Positions 1-8,441 of a stretch of 64,000 bases of DNA are shown here, piece by piece (positions within the stretch are counted from its first letter, which is position 1; every line of letters begins with the position of its first letter). The stretch spans positions 124,001 through 188,000 of the forward strand of contig NZ_JAHFVL010000002.1 in the NCBI RefSeq assembly GCF_018599185.1, written 5' to 3'. The notes below the pieces were generated by a model that was not told the origin of the DNA, ran no database searches, and worked only from the letters and a program-made list of their open reading frames with translations. The position numbers and the translations under genes are program-made. Source of the stretch: Rhodanobacter sp. LX-99 (GTDB lineage Bacteria; Pseudomonadota; Gammaproteobacteria; Xanthomonadales; Rhodanobacteraceae).

Positions 1-1868
1 AGCGCGCTGGCCTTGCGGCTGTCGAGTAGTGCCGCAGCGCTGTCGCCGCCGAAATATTCGCCGCCGGCGCGCAGGTCGAGCAAGCGGGCCTGCATGTAGC
101 GGTTGTCCTGCGCGGCGGCCAGTTGCACGCTGGCGTCGACGACCGGACTGATCTCGCGGTACACGCCGGTATCGTAGAGCAGGCTGGCCAGCAGGTTGCC
201 GGCGGCTACCTGCAAGGTGCCATCGTGTTGCCGGCCGGCCCGGTTCCAAGTGCGGACCAGCAGCGGCAGCGCTTCCGGCGTCCGCCAGTTGGATGACAGC
301 GCGTAGGCGAGGTTGAAGCTGGCGATGTTGCTGCCGCGCGCGTTGCCGAGCGCTTCGTCGGCGTCCAGTTCGGCGCGGGCGGCGGTGATGCCGGCGGCGG
401 CGTCGCCTTTCGCGTTGGCGATGTACGCCATGGCGTTGTGGAGTTCTGGCTGCAGCGCGCGGATCGGTGTCTTTTCGATCAGTGCGCGCGCCTGCTCATA
501 CTGTTGTCGCGCGAGGCCGGTGTGCGCGGTGCGTGCGTTGATCCTGGCCGCCGACAGCAGCACGCTGGCAGTGATGCGCGGATCGCCAGCGGCCCTGGCC
601 GCGTTCAGCGCCTGCGTGGCGAGGGTCAGTGCCTGAGCATCCTGGTGCCGGTGGTCGGCCTGGCCGAGCTGGTCGTCCAGTATTCGCGCCACCATGTGGC
701 CCCGGCCCTGGCGGCGGGCGTCCGCCAGCAGCGCAGCGTAGCCGGCGTCGGCATCGTGTTGCTGATCGGTGTCCGCCTGTGCACGGGCCAGCAGGTAGCG
801 GGCCTGCAACAGTTCGGGTTGACCCTTGGTCACCAACACGAAGTATGGCCGCGCACCCAGCCAGTCGCCGTGCATCGCCAGATCGATGCCGCGGGCGAAG
901 GTTTCCGCAAGGTAGGCGTCTCGCGGCCGTTCGTTGAACGGCGAGGTTGCCGGGAGATCCAACGCCAGCGCGCGGCGCAGTTGCGACACGGCGTTGACAC
1001 CGAGCGTGCCTGGGGAACTGCCGCTGAGGACGAGGTCGGAGCCGTGGCCCTGTCCGGGGTCGAGGTGCAGGGTCAGTTCGTAGATGTCGCCGGGCAGCTT
1101 GGCCAGCCTGCCCCCGACCAGGATGTCGGCGCCGGTGACATAGCGGGTGTGCTCGGCTTGGCTGCGGCCCTTGGGCGGAGTGAAGCCCCACACCCGTGCC
1201 ACCTGCAGCGGGTCGATCACGTTCAGGTCGGGACTGTCGCCCAGCAAGCCGGCGATCAGGCCGGGCAGGCCGCGCACGGTCCAGTTCAGCGCCGCATTGC
1301 CGGTCGCGTTGTCGATCGGCAGCAGTGCCATGCGCCGTGGCGGCGGCACGGGCGGAGCCCAGCCGCGCGGGACGATCCACGCGCTCAGCGCGGCGATCAG
1401 GGCCAGGGCCGCGCCCGCACCGAGCCACCAGCGGCGGCGTGGTGCGGGCGTGGGCGCGGGTGGCGCCGCGTTGCCCGGTATCGGGATTCCAGCGGGAGCC
1501 GTGGAAGTTTCGGCGGCCGTTGATGGCGCGCCGCCGTCGGCCATGCCGATCGCCGCCACCCACTGCAAACCGCGGCCGTACACGGTGCGGATCACCGCCT
1601 GGCGTTCGCCGTCGTCGTCGAGCGCCCGCCGCGCCTTGTACAGCAGCTGGCTGAGCGCGGCGTCGGTGATCGGCCGGTTGCCCCACAGCGAGGTGATCAC
1701 TTCCTGCTTGCCGAGTGCGCGCTCGCGGTTCTCGACCAGCAGCAGGATCAGGTCGAAAACCTTGGCCTCGATGTCGACCCGCTGCCCGTCGCGCAGCAGT
1801 CGCCGCGTGGCGGGCGAAATGGTGTGCGCCCCGCACCGGTAGTCGCCGGCGTGTCCGTCTTTCTGCAT
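1..1868 (-). CDS. CadC-like winged-helix membrane regulator with TPR-like C-terminus (partial)
   Basis: The 3' end lies beyond the left edge. The start ATG at 1868 follows a strong Shine-Dalgarno (GGAGG), and the frame stays open for about 620 codons. Residues 5-100 look like an OmpR/CadC-type winged-helix DNA-binding domain (RTVYGRGLQW is the typical wing end). A Pro/Ala-rich linker follows, then one membrane segment around residues 146-163, then a long presumably periplasmic region of short helical repeats (for example QYEQARALIEK, YMQARLLDLR) resembling TPRs. No receiver domain is visible, so by family it should be a one-component membrane-bound transcription regulator. The signal it senses cannot be told from sequence, and no obvious target lies next to it. 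Confidence 0.8.
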   Translation of the reverse strand, partial: MQKDGHAGDYRCGAHTISPATRRLLRDGQRVDIEAKVFDLILLLVENRERALGKQEVITSLWGNRPITDAALSQLLYKARRALDDDGERQAVIRTVYGRGLQWVAAIGMADGGAPSTAAETSTAPAGIPIPGNAAPPAPTPAPRRRWWLGAGAALALIAALSAWIVPRGWAPPVPPPRRMALLPIDNATGNAALNWTVRGLPGLIAGLLGDSPDLNVIDPLQVARVWGFTPPKGRSQAEHTRYVTGADILVGGRLAKLPGDIYELTLHLDPGQGHGSDLVLSGSSPGTLGVNAVSQLRRALALDLPATSPFNERPRDAYLAETFARGIDLAMHGDWLGARPYFVLVTKGQPELLQARYLLARAQADTDQQHDADAGYAALLADARRQGRGHMVARILDDQLGQADHRHQDAQALTLATQALNAARAAGDPRITASVLLSAARINARTAHTGLARQQYEQARALIEKTPIRALQPELHNAMAYIANAKGDAAAGITAARAELDADEALGNARGSNIASFNLAYALSSNWRTPEALPLLVRTWNRAGRQHDGTLQVAAGNLLASLLYDTGVYREISPVVDASVQLAAAQDNRYMQARLLDLRAGGEYFGGDSAAALLDSRKASA

Positions 1869-1981
1869 CTTCCCTCCGCCCGATCCCCTCGCCGCCACTG
1901 CGGCGCTCCGTGCTTCCCTGCCGCAAGCCCTGGAATATCTAGCACGAACGCGGCGCGGATGGTCAAGCCGCGGCAGCGGTT

Positions 1982-3100
1982 TCAGCGCGGCACGCGGTAG
2001 CCGCCGGGCACGCCGTGCGGGCTCAGGGTGATCTGCCACAGCTGGTCGCGGCGGCTGCGGAACACCGCGGCGGAGACGGCGAGGTAGTAGCGCCACATGC
2101 GCCGGAAGCGTTCGTCGTAGCTCGCCGGCAGGCTGGGCCAGGCGGCTTCCACGTTGGCGCGCCAGGCGGTCAGGGTGCGGTCGTAGTCGGCGCCGAAGTT
2201 GTGCCAGTCCTCGATCACGAACAGGTCTTCCAGCGCCACCGCGATCTGGCTGGCGGCGGGGATCATCGAGTTCGGGAAGATGTACTTCTCGATCCACGGG
2301 TCGGTCTGCGCCGGTGCGCTGTTGCTGCCGATGCAATGCAGCAGCGAGAGGCCGTCGTCCTTCAGGCAGCGGCGCACGGTTTCGAAATAGGCGCGGTAGT
2401 TCTTGCCGCCGACGTGTTCGAACATGCCCAGCGAGTACACCGCGTCGAAATGGTCCTCGACGTCGTGGTAGTCCTGCAGGCGGATCTCGATCGGCAGCCC
2501 GGCGCACAGTTCGCGCGCGTACTCGGCCTGCTCCTGCGACACGGTGATGCCGACGCCCTCGATGCCGTAGTGCTCGGCCGCGTACTTCAGCGCCTCGCCC
2601 CAGCCGCAGCCGATGTCGAGCACGCGCTGGCCGGTCTTCAGCTGCAGCTTGCGGCAGACCAGGTCGAGCTTGGCGGCCTGCGCGTCGTCGAGGTTGCCGG
2701 CCTTGGCCCAGTAGCCGCAGGAATACACCATGCGTTTGCCCAGCATGGCGTGGAACAGGTCGTTGCCGAGGTCGTAGTGGGCCTTGCCGATCTCGAACGC
2801 GCGCTCGCCGCGCTGCAGGTTGATGAAGCGCGCCTTGAGGTGGGCGAGCAGGGTGTCGAGCGTCTTCAGTTCCTGGTCCAGCCCGGCGGTGAGCAGGCGG
2901 GTGCACAGGCCGGGCAGATCGTCGGCGTCCCACCAGCCGTCCATGTAGGCTTCGCCCAGGCCCAGCGAGCCATGCGCGAACACGCGCGCGTACAGGCGCT
3001 CGTCGTGCACGTGCAGGTCGATCGGCGCATCGCCGTCGATATGGATGCCTGCCTGCTCGAGCAGTTCGCTGGCGCGGTTCTTCAGGTCGTCCTGGCTCAT
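1982..3100 (-). CDS. cfa: Cyclopropane-fatty-acyl-phospholipid synthase
   Basis: A 372-residue SAM-dependent enzyme that methylenates cis double bonds of membrane phospholipid acyl chains at the inner membrane. The SAM-binding motif VLDIGCGWGEALKYAAE is clear, preceded by the family's Y-x-CGYW block and followed by SLGMFEHVGGKNY. Length fits the family. The ATG at 3100 (MSQDDLKNRA) has GAGG just upstream; a longer open frame upstream overlaps the preceding gene and is not needed. It lies 31 bp behind the DUF190 gene and in the same direction as crcB, so it may be the last gene of a fluoride-riboswitch operon. An own promoter in the short gap is not excluded. Confidence 0.93.
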   Translation of the reverse strand: MSQDDLKNRASELLEQAGIHIDGDAPIDLHVHDERLYARVFAHGSLGLGEAYMDGWWDADDLPGLCTRLLTAGLDQELKTLDTLLAHLKARFINLQRGERAFEIGKAHYDLGNDLFHAMLGKRMVYSCGYWAKAGNLDDAQAAKLDLVCRKLQLKTGQRVLDIGCGWGEALKYAAEHYGIEGVGITVSQEQAEYARELCAGLPIEIRLQDYHDVEDHFDAVYSLGMFEHVGGKNYRAYFETVRRCLKDDGLSLLHCIGSNSAPAQTDPWIEKYIFPNSMIPAASQIAVALEDLFVIEDWHNFGADYDRTLTAWRANVEAAWPSLPASYDERFRRMWRYYLAVSAAVFRSRRDQLWQITLSPHGVPGGYRVPR

Positions 3101-3131
3101 GCGTTGCCTCGCGATGCGCGGTTCGTGATGA

Positions 3132-3470
3132 TCAATGCTTGCCGAGTACCGCGAAGCTTGCCGGCGAACGTGCATACGTCGCGTCGATGCCGGCGCTGCG
3201 CACCAGCTGCAGCAGCAGTTCGGCCTGTTCCTCGCGCAGCAGGAACTCGACCTTCACCGGCAGGTCGTCGGCGAGTTCGAAGAACTGTTCCTCGTGCAGC
3301 ACGCCGTGCCGGCCGAAGCCGGCGATCGCGCGGAACACCGAACCGCCGCCCAGGCCGTGCGCCTTGGCCTGTTCCAGCAGCCACTCCGACAGCAGCATGC
3401 CGCCATGCTTCGCGCGCGAGTGGCAGTAGAAATACAGGTGCACGCCGTGTTGCAGGGTTTCCTGGTTCAT
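3132..3470 (-). CDS. DUF190 family protein
   Basis: A 112-residue cytosolic protein of the DUF190 family, small alpha/beta proteins with a ferredoxin-like (PII-like) fold and no proven biochemical role. Recognisable features are the strand HLYFYC near the start, the helix LLSEWLLEQAKAHGL, and the family-typical RAIAGFGRHGVLHEE followed by DLPVKVEFL. DUF190 genes are often found beside crcB in other bacteria; here it sits 14 bp behind crcB. The ATG at 3470 is preceded by a GGGAGCAGC ribosome site. A role accessory to fluoride export is inferred from context only. Confidence 0.85.
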   Translation of the reverse strand: MNQETLQHGVHLYFYCHSRAKHGGMLLSEWLLEQAKAHGLGGGSVFRAIAGFGRHGVLHEEQFFELADDLPVKVEFLLREEQAELLLQLVRSAGIDATYARSPASFAVLGKH

Positions 3471-3484
3471 GCGCTGCTCCCGGT

Positions 3485-3871
3485 TCAGTGGCGCAAGAGG
3501 CTGCGGGTGAGGGCGATGCCGAGCACGGTCATCGCCAGCGAGCCGATCACGTGCATCGCCACGTGGCCGCTGAACCACAGGTATTGCTGGCGCAGCAGCA
3601 GGGTGGCGGATTCGGCCGAGAAGGTGGAGAACGTGGTCAGCCCGCCGAGAAAGCCGGTGAACACGAACAGCCGCAGCGCCGGCGACAGTGCCTGGAAGTG
3701 ATCGAACAGGCCCATCACGCAACCCATCAGCAGGCCGCCGGCGAGGTTCGCCGCCAGCGTGCCGAGCGGCAGGGTGGGGAAGACGGGATTGAGCAGTACG
3801 CCCAGCCCCCAGCGCAGCCAGCATCCCAGGGCGCCACCGACGCCGATCGCCACAAATCCGTTCCAGCCCAC
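3485..3871 (-). CDS. crcB: Fluoride efflux channel CrcB (Fluc)
   Basis: A 128-residue, four-helix membrane protein that forms dual-topology dimeric fluoride channels and exports F-. Family signatures are present: GGALGCWLRW, PLGTLAANLAGGLLMG (the conserved Asn of the pore) and the TGFLGGLTTFSTFSAE motif that carries the Phe box and the sodium site. A GTG start at 3871 is chosen because AGGAGG lies seven bases upstream and no suitable ATG exists in frame. The leader carries a fluoride riboswitch, so expression should be induced by fluoride. First gene of a probable crcB-DUF190-cfa operon. Confidence 0.92.
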   Translation of the reverse strand: MGWNGFVAIGVGGALGCWLRWGLGVLLNPVFPTLPLGTLAANLAGGLLMGCVMGLFDHFQALSPALRLFVFTGFLGGLTTFSTFSAESATLLLRQQYLWFSGHVAMHVIGSLAMTVLGIALTRSLLRH

Positions 3872-3943
3872 GTGCGTGCCTCCTGACAGTGAAAGTGTCC
3901 GGTCGCCGCGGCGGCAGGCACGCCTGCGCCGCCGGAAGCCGGG

Positions 3944-4038
3944 GGTGCAGGCATCATCAACTTCAACGCGGGGATCACGAGAAGCGGTTTGTCCCGGTGT
4001 GCGAGAGGGTTCCGGAACGGGAGGCATGCCATCTCCGA
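3944..4038 (-). promoter_or_regulatory. Fluoride riboswitch (crcB motif)
   Basis: Read on the minus strand, the leader begins with GGAGATGGCATGCCTCC, the hallmark first stem and GAUGG of the crcB motif. It then has CAAACCGC and ends with TTGATGATGCCTGCA. The GGCAT of the first block can pair with ATGCC of the last, as in the known pseudoknotted fold. A variable hairpin (TCCGG...CCGGGA) is inserted between the first stem and the AACCGC segment, where the family tolerates insertions. The motif ends about 75 bases before the GTG of crcB. Fluoride binding should switch the downstream gene on; the expression platform was not resolved. Confidence 0.88.
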
Positions 4039-4121
4039 GGGGCCATCCTAGTCGATCCGGCGGCCCCGCCGTCAAGCGCCGCCGTCTATACTGCGCGACC
4101 CGTCGACATCCCCGTGCCGCC

Positions 4122-5390
4122 ATGAACCCAGCACCTCGCACCGTGCGCCGCAGCCTGCCCTGGCTGCTGGCCGCGCTGTCGATGATCGGCCCGTTCTCGA
4201 TCGATGCGGTGTTCCCGGCGTTCCCGCTGGTCGGTGTCCGCTTCCAGGTTGACGACGCGGCGCTGCAGCAACTGGTCAGCGTGTACCTGATCACCTATGC
4301 GGCGATGAGCCTGTTTCATGGCGCGATCTCCGACGCGATCGGGCGCAAGCCGGTGATCGTCGCCGGCATGCTGGTCTACGCGCTGGCCTCGGTGGGCGCG
4401 GCGACGTCCACCTCGTTCGCGATGCTGCTGGCCTGCCGTGGCCTGCAGGGCGTGTGCGCCGGCGCCGGGCTGGTGGTGGGACGCGCGGTGATCCGCGACA
4501 GCCTGGAAGGGCCGGCCGCGCAACGACTGATGTCACAGGTGATGATGATCTTCGGGGTGGCGCCGGTGATCGCGCCGATGGTCGGTGCGCTGCTGCTGCC
4601 GCTCGGCGGCTGGCACGGCATCTTCTGGCTGCTGGCCGGGTTCACCTTGCTGCTGGCGCTGGCCCTGCAACTGTTCCTGGACGAGACCCATCCGCCGGCA
4701 CAGCGCACGCGGTTTGCGCCGCGGCCGCTGCTGGCCGGCTACGCTTCCTTCGGCCGCGACCGGCTGTTCTGGCCGCTGCTGGTTTCCAGTTCGGTCAATT
4801 TCGCCGGGCTGTTTTTGTACATCGCCTCGGCGCCGCGCATCGTGCGCGAGCTGCTGCAGCTGTCGGCGCAGGGCTTTCCGTGGCTGTTCCTGCCGGTGGT
4901 GACCGGCCTGATCGGTGGCGCCTGGCTGTCCGGTCGGATGGCCGAACGGCGCAGCGCGAAGTTCACGGTGAGCCTGGGTTACGCGGTGATGCTGCTGGCG
5001 TGTGCGGCGCACTTGCTGCTGGCGCTGGCGCTGCCCGCGCCGCGGCTGCCGTGGTCGATGCTGCCGTTGATCCTGCACGGCATCGGCGTGCAGCTGGCGT
5101 TCCCCACTCTCACGCTGCTGCTGCTGGATCGTTTCCCGCACCAACGCGGCGGGATTTCCTCGGTGCAGGCGTTTGCCAGCCTGCTGCTGTGCAGCTTCGT
5201 GGCCGGGGTGATGTCGCCGCTGCTGTCGACCAACATGCTGCATCTGGCGCTGGGCGCGTCGGGGTTGACCCTGGCCGGCGTGCTGGCGTGGTGGCGCTAT
5301 CACCGCATCACGCGCCAGCCGCTGGATCAGCCACTGGCCGGCGCCGATACGGCGGTGGCGATGCAGGCGGAGATTGCCGAGCCGCGCTGA
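4122..5390 (+). CDS. Bcr/CflA family multidrug efflux MFS transporter
   Basis: A 422-residue inner-membrane protein with about twelve hydrophobic segments. The early SIDAVFPAFP (the family's D-x-Y/F-LPA-like helix 1), ISDAIGRKPVIVAG (the MFS loop 2-3 motif) and GAGLVVGRAVIRD (the drug-proton antiporter motif with its conserved Arg) place it in the DHA1 Bcr/CflA group. These pumps export bicyclomycin, chloramphenicol, dipeptides or cysteine; the substrate cannot be predicted here. The ATG at 4122 is taken; upstream in-frame codons would run into the crcB regulatory region. It diverges from crcB with only about 85 bp to the riboswitch. Confidence 0.88.
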   Translation: MNPAPRTVRRSLPWLLAALSMIGPFSIDAVFPAFPLVGVRFQVDDAALQQLVSVYLITYAAMSLFHGAISDAIGRKPVIVAGMLVYALASVGAATSTSFAMLLACRGLQGVCAGAGLVVGRAVIRDSLEGPAAQRLMSQVMMIFGVAPVIAPMVGALLLPLGGWHGIFWLLAGFTLLLALALQLFLDETHPPAQRTRFAPRPLLAGYASFGRDRLFWPLLVSSSVNFAGLFLYIASAPRIVRELLQLSAQGFPWLFLPVVTGLIGGAWLSGRMAERRSAKFTVSLGYAVMLLACAAHLLLALALPAPRLPWSMLPLILHGIGVQLAFPTLTLLLLDRFPHQRGGISSVQAFASLLLCSFVAGVMSPLLSTNMLHLALGASGLTLAGVLAWWRYHRITRQPLDQPLAGADTAVAMQAEIAEPR

Positions 5391-5407
5391 AGCGGCGGCG
5401 GACCCGG

Positions 5408-6541
5408 CTAAGCCGAAGGGGTCGCCGGGGCGCGTACCACGGCATCCGCCGATATGAGCGCGCTGGCGTCGGCCAGTGCCCTGACCAGCGAAGGCGAGCG
5501 GTAGCCGGGGTCGGCGAGCCAGCGTTGCCACACCGAGTCGTCGATCCTCTCGTTGACGCCGGTGCCGAGCATGCGATCGAACGGCGGCTTGAACTCCTTG
5601 TAGAGGCCGCCCATGAACTCCGCGTACGAATTGCGCGGCACGCCGGTGTCGGCATCGGCCTCCGGCATGAACGGCGCGTCGCAGGCTAGGCCGGCGGCGA
5701 TGGCCTTGCGCTGCAGCCATGCCAGCGACAGTTCGGGCAGCGGGTCGGGCTGGCGCCCGGCGCCATCGCAGTCGTTGCCGCCGCCGACGTCGGAGTGCGA
5801 GCCGATGAACCAGCGCTGCTCGATCTCGATCTGCTCGGCCTTCTTCGAGGTCAGCGTCTCGCCGGGCTTCACCGTGTACGGGTTGCGCGTCCACACCGTG
5901 GGCACGAAGTCGGCGCGGTGCTCGTCCAGCGCCAGCGCCTGGTAGGCGTACCTGACGATCTTGCTGAGTTCGGTGTCGTGGAACCGGTAGCGCTTGCGCG
6001 CATAGGGGAACCACGAGGCGGTGTCCGGGATGCCAAGCGAGCCGACGGTATCCCACACGCCGATGAAGTGGATGTCGATCACGATCGAATGGCCGGCGCG
6101 GAACGCCACCGCGGCCGGGTCGTCGGGCCTGCTGTGGATATCGCGATAGAAATCGTACGCGGCGGCAGCGTCGGCCCTGGCCACGCTGCCGTCGGTGTCG
6201 CAGCGGAGCAGGCCGCATTTGCGGATCATGCCGCCGAGGCTGCGCGCGGTATAGGCGCCGCGGCTGAAACCGAACAGGTAGAGCAGGTCGCCGGGCTGCC
6301 AGGTCTCGCACAGCCAGAGGTAGCCATCGAGCACGTGGTCGGACAGGCCATAGCCGAACGCGCCGCCGAGCAGGTGGGCGATGCCGCGCTTCACGCCCAC
6401 GCCCGGGATGTAGTTGACCAGTTGCGGGTTGCCGTCCGCATCGCGCGGCGCGACCAGCCGGCGCAGGCGTTCCACGTTGGTGTTCGACTCGGGCTTGTTC
6501 CAGGTGCCGTCGAACAGCAGTACGAGCCGGCGTGCGGCCAT
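5408..6541 (-). CDS. DUF2235 domain alpha/beta hydrolase
   Basis: A 377-residue protein of the DUF2235 family, alpha/beta hydrolases that include type VI secretion phospholipase effectors (Tle1) and eukaryotic relatives. It starts with the family hallmark LVLLFDGTWN, has the nucleophile elbow LFGFSRGAYTAR (GFSRG) around residue 80, and HSDVGGGN further on. The start at 6541 (MAARRLVLL) has GGAGGG six bases upstream; earlier in-frame ATGs lack this. No VgrG, PAAR or immunity-like partner lies nearby and there is no signal peptide, so a housekeeping hydrolase is as likely as a secreted effector. Convergent with the MFS gene (17 bp gap). Confidence 0.82.
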   Translation of the reverse strand: MAARRLVLLFDGTWNKPESNTNVERLRRLVAPRDADGNPQLVNYIPGVGVKRGIAHLLGGAFGYGLSDHVLDGYLWLCETWQPGDLLYLFGFSRGAYTARSLGGMIRKCGLLRCDTDGSVARADAAAAYDFYRDIHSRPDDPAAVAFRAGHSIVIDIHFIGVWDTVGSLGIPDTASWFPYARKRYRFHDTELSKIVRYAYQALALDEHRADFVPTVWTRNPYTVKPGETLTSKKAEQIEIEQRWFIGSHSDVGGGNDCDGAGRQPDPLPELSLAWLQRKAIAAGLACDAPFMPEADADTGVPRNSYAEFMGGLYKEFKPPFDRMLGTGVNERIDDSVWQRWLADPGYRSPSLVRALADASALISADAVVRAPATPSA

Positions 6542-6667
6542 GGTGCCCTCCAGCATGATGCGTTCGGGATCGCCCGCAGCCATTCTGCGCTCTGGCGATC
6601 GGCGGGACGGGGCCAGGGCGGCGTATCCTGTGTGCTTCTACATCGTCAGCGAGCGGGCACGACGAAG

Positions 6668-7507
6668 ATGGACATGCAGGGCCAGATTAACAAGGCACAG
6701 GCGTTGCGCAAGATGCATGACCGCAGCACGATCCTGCTGCTGCCGAACGCGTGGGATGCGGGCAGTGCGCGGCTGTTCGCGCAGCGCGGTTTTGCGGCGG
6801 TCGCCACCACCAGCGCCGGCGTGGCCTGGTCGCTCGGCTACGCCGACGGCGAGCAGGCGCCGCTGGCCGACGTGCTGGCGGCGATTGCGCGGATCACGCG
6901 GGTGGTCGGGCTGCCGGTGACGGCGGATATCGAGACCGGCTACGGCGAGACGCCGGCGGACGTGGCCGCCACTGTGCGCGCGGTGATCGCGGCCGGCGCG
7001 GTGGGCATCAACCTGGAAGACGGTCGCCCCGGGCACGGCCCGCTGCGGCCCGTCGTGGAGGCCGCTGCGCGGATCCGAGCCGCACGCGAGGCGGCCGATG
7101 CGGCTGGCGTACCGATCGTGATCAACGCGCGGGTGGACAACTGGATGCAGCACGATGCCACCGCTCCGGCCGAACGCCTTGCCGACGCCGTGCAGCGTGC
7201 GCAGGCTTATCTGGCGGCCGGTGCGGACTGCATCTATCCCATCGGCCTCGATGACCGCGCCACGCTGGCCGCGTTGGTGCAGGCCATCGACGCCCCGGTG
7301 AACGTCGCTGCCGGGCCGGGCGTGCCGGGCCTGGCCGAGCTGGCACGTCTCGGGGTGGCCCGCGTGAGCACGGCTACGCGTCTTGCCGCACTGGCACTGG
7401 CCGCGGTCGACCAGGCGGCAGGCGCCATGCTTGAAAGCGGCCGCTTCGACAGCCTGGCCGCCGACTTCACCTATGCGGACGTGCAACGGATGTTCGCGCA
7501 TGCCTGA
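6668..7507 (+). CDS. Isocitrate lyase/PEP mutase family protein
   Basis: A 279-residue TIM-barrel enzyme of the isocitrate lyase/phosphoenolpyruvate mutase superfamily, probably soluble. Visible motifs are LLPNAWDAGSARLF, the metal site DIETGYG, GINLEDG and VINARVD, all standard positions in the oxaloacetate decarboxylase/methylisocitrate-lyase-like branch. The loop that carries the catalytic Cys in true isocitrate lyases (KKCGH) is not seen, so lyase on isocitrate is unlikely and the substrate is open. The second ATG at 6674 is an alternative start. The stop overlaps the start of the next gene by 8 bp, implying co-translation with the DNA glycosylase. Confidence 0.85.
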   Translation: MDMQGQINKAQALRKMHDRSTILLLPNAWDAGSARLFAQRGFAAVATTSAGVAWSLGYADGEQAPLADVLAAIARITRVVGLPVTADIETGYGETPADVAATVRAVIAAGAVGINLEDGRPGHGPLRPVVEAAARIRAAREAADAAGVPIVINARVDNWMQHDATAPAERLADAVQRAQAYLAAGADCIYPIGLDDRATLAALVQAIDAPVNVAAGPGVPGLAELARLGVARVSTATRLAALALAAVDQAAGAMLESGRFDSLAADFTYADVQRMFAHA

Positions 7508-8090
7508 TCGCCCCGTGGTGCTGGACCGCGCGTTCTACCGGCGCGATCCGCGCGAGGTTGCCCCCGACCTGCTGAACAAGATCCTGCTGAGCGCGGACGG
7601 CCGCAGCGGTCGCATCGTGGAAACCGAGGCCTACTGCGGGCCGATGGATCCGGCCGCGCACTCCTGGCGCGGCCGCACCGCACGCAATGCGACGATGTTC
7701 GGTGCACCGGGGTTGCTCTATGTGTACTTCACCTATGGCATGCACTGGTGCTGCAACCCGGTGTGCGGCGAGGAGGGCGAAGGCGTCGCGGTGTTGTTGC
7801 GCGCGCTGGCGCCGCTGGACGGACTGGCCGCGATGCGCACGGCGCGGGCGAGTTGCCGCAGCGATCGCGACTTGTGCCGCGGGCCGGCGCGACTGTGCCA
7901 GGCCATGGGCATCGACCGCACGCAGGACGGCATCGACCTGGTCGGCGGCGCCGGCGGGTTCAGCATCGTCGACGACGGCATGCCGCCGCCCGCGGCACCC
8001 GTGGCGACGACGCGCGTGGGCATCACCCGCGCGGCCGACGAACCCTGGCGCTGGTACGTGCCGGGCGACCCGCACGTCTCGCGCCGCTGA
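7500..8090 (+). CDS. 3-methyladenine DNA glycosylase (AAG/MPG type)
   Basis: A 196-residue protein of the AAG/MPG family that excises alkylated purines in base-excision repair. It shows LLNKILL, GRIVETEAYCGPMDPAAHSWRGRTARN (the catalytic Glu and base-intercalating region) and GLLYVYFTYGMHWCCNPVC, the canonical tyrosine-rich core. The C-terminal RVGITRAADEPWRWYVPG matches the family ending that positions the damaged base. Length is usual for bacterial members. The ATG at 7500 overlaps the end of the upstream lyase gene by eight bases, so it is probably translated by coupling. Confidence 0.92.
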   Translation: MPDRPVVLDRAFYRRDPREVAPDLLNKILLSADGRSGRIVETEAYCGPMDPAAHSWRGRTARNATMFGAPGLLYVYFTYGMHWCCNPVCGEEGEGVAVLLRALAPLDGLAAMRTARASCRSDRDLCRGPARLCQAMGIDRTQDGIDLVGGAGGFSIVDDGMPPPAAPVATTRVGITRAADEPWRWYVPGDPHVSRR

Positions 8091-8196
8091 ACGGAGCGTC
8101 ACCGTTACCGCGGCGGCAACGTGAAGTTGACGACGGCTTGATCGTGCAGGGCACACGGTAGCGGCACGCCATTCCTCCAGCTGCGGGGCCCGAGCC

Positions 8197-8424
8197 ATGC
8201 CGTATGCATCCATCAGCGAGCTGCCCGATGCCGTGCGCGACCACGTGCCGGAACACGCGCAGGAAATCTACAAGGAGGCGTTCAACAGCGCCTGGGACGA
8301 GTACGCCGACAAGGACGAGCGCCGCGGCGACGAATCGCGCGAAGAGGCCGCGCACAAGGTGGCCTGGGCGGCGGTGAAGAAGAAGTACCGCAAGGGTGCC
8401 GACGGCGACTGGCACGCGAAGTAG
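8197..8424 (+). CDS. ChaB family protein
   Basis: A 75-residue soluble, charged protein matching the ChaB fold: it begins MPYASISELPDAVRDHVPEHAQEIYKEAFNSAW, with the typical LP-x-x-V and EIYxxAFNxA blocks, and ends in a basic AWAAVKKKYRKG helix. In E. coli ChaB was named as a regulator of the ChaA Na+(Ca2+)/H+ antiporter, but no antiporter is near here. Many bacteria carry ChaB as a small stress-associated protein of unknown role. A 106-bp gap separates it from the glycosylase gene. Confidence 0.85.
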   Translation: MPYASISELPDAVRDHVPEHAQEIYKEAFNSAWDEYADKDERRGDESREEAAHKVAWAAVKKKYRKGADGDWHAK

Positions 8425-8441
8425 CCGGGGATCGGGAATCG

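Noticed and set aside
2015..3886. A 623-codon plus-strand frame opposite cfa, DUF190 and crcB.
   Set aside because: Antisense shadow: three well-supported minus-strand genes occupy it and the translated product is Val/Ala/Gln/Arg-rich noise.
5408..6541. DUF2235 protein as a type VI secretion effector.
   Set aside because: No VgrG, PAAR, adaptor or immunity gene is next to it; the domain alone is not enough.
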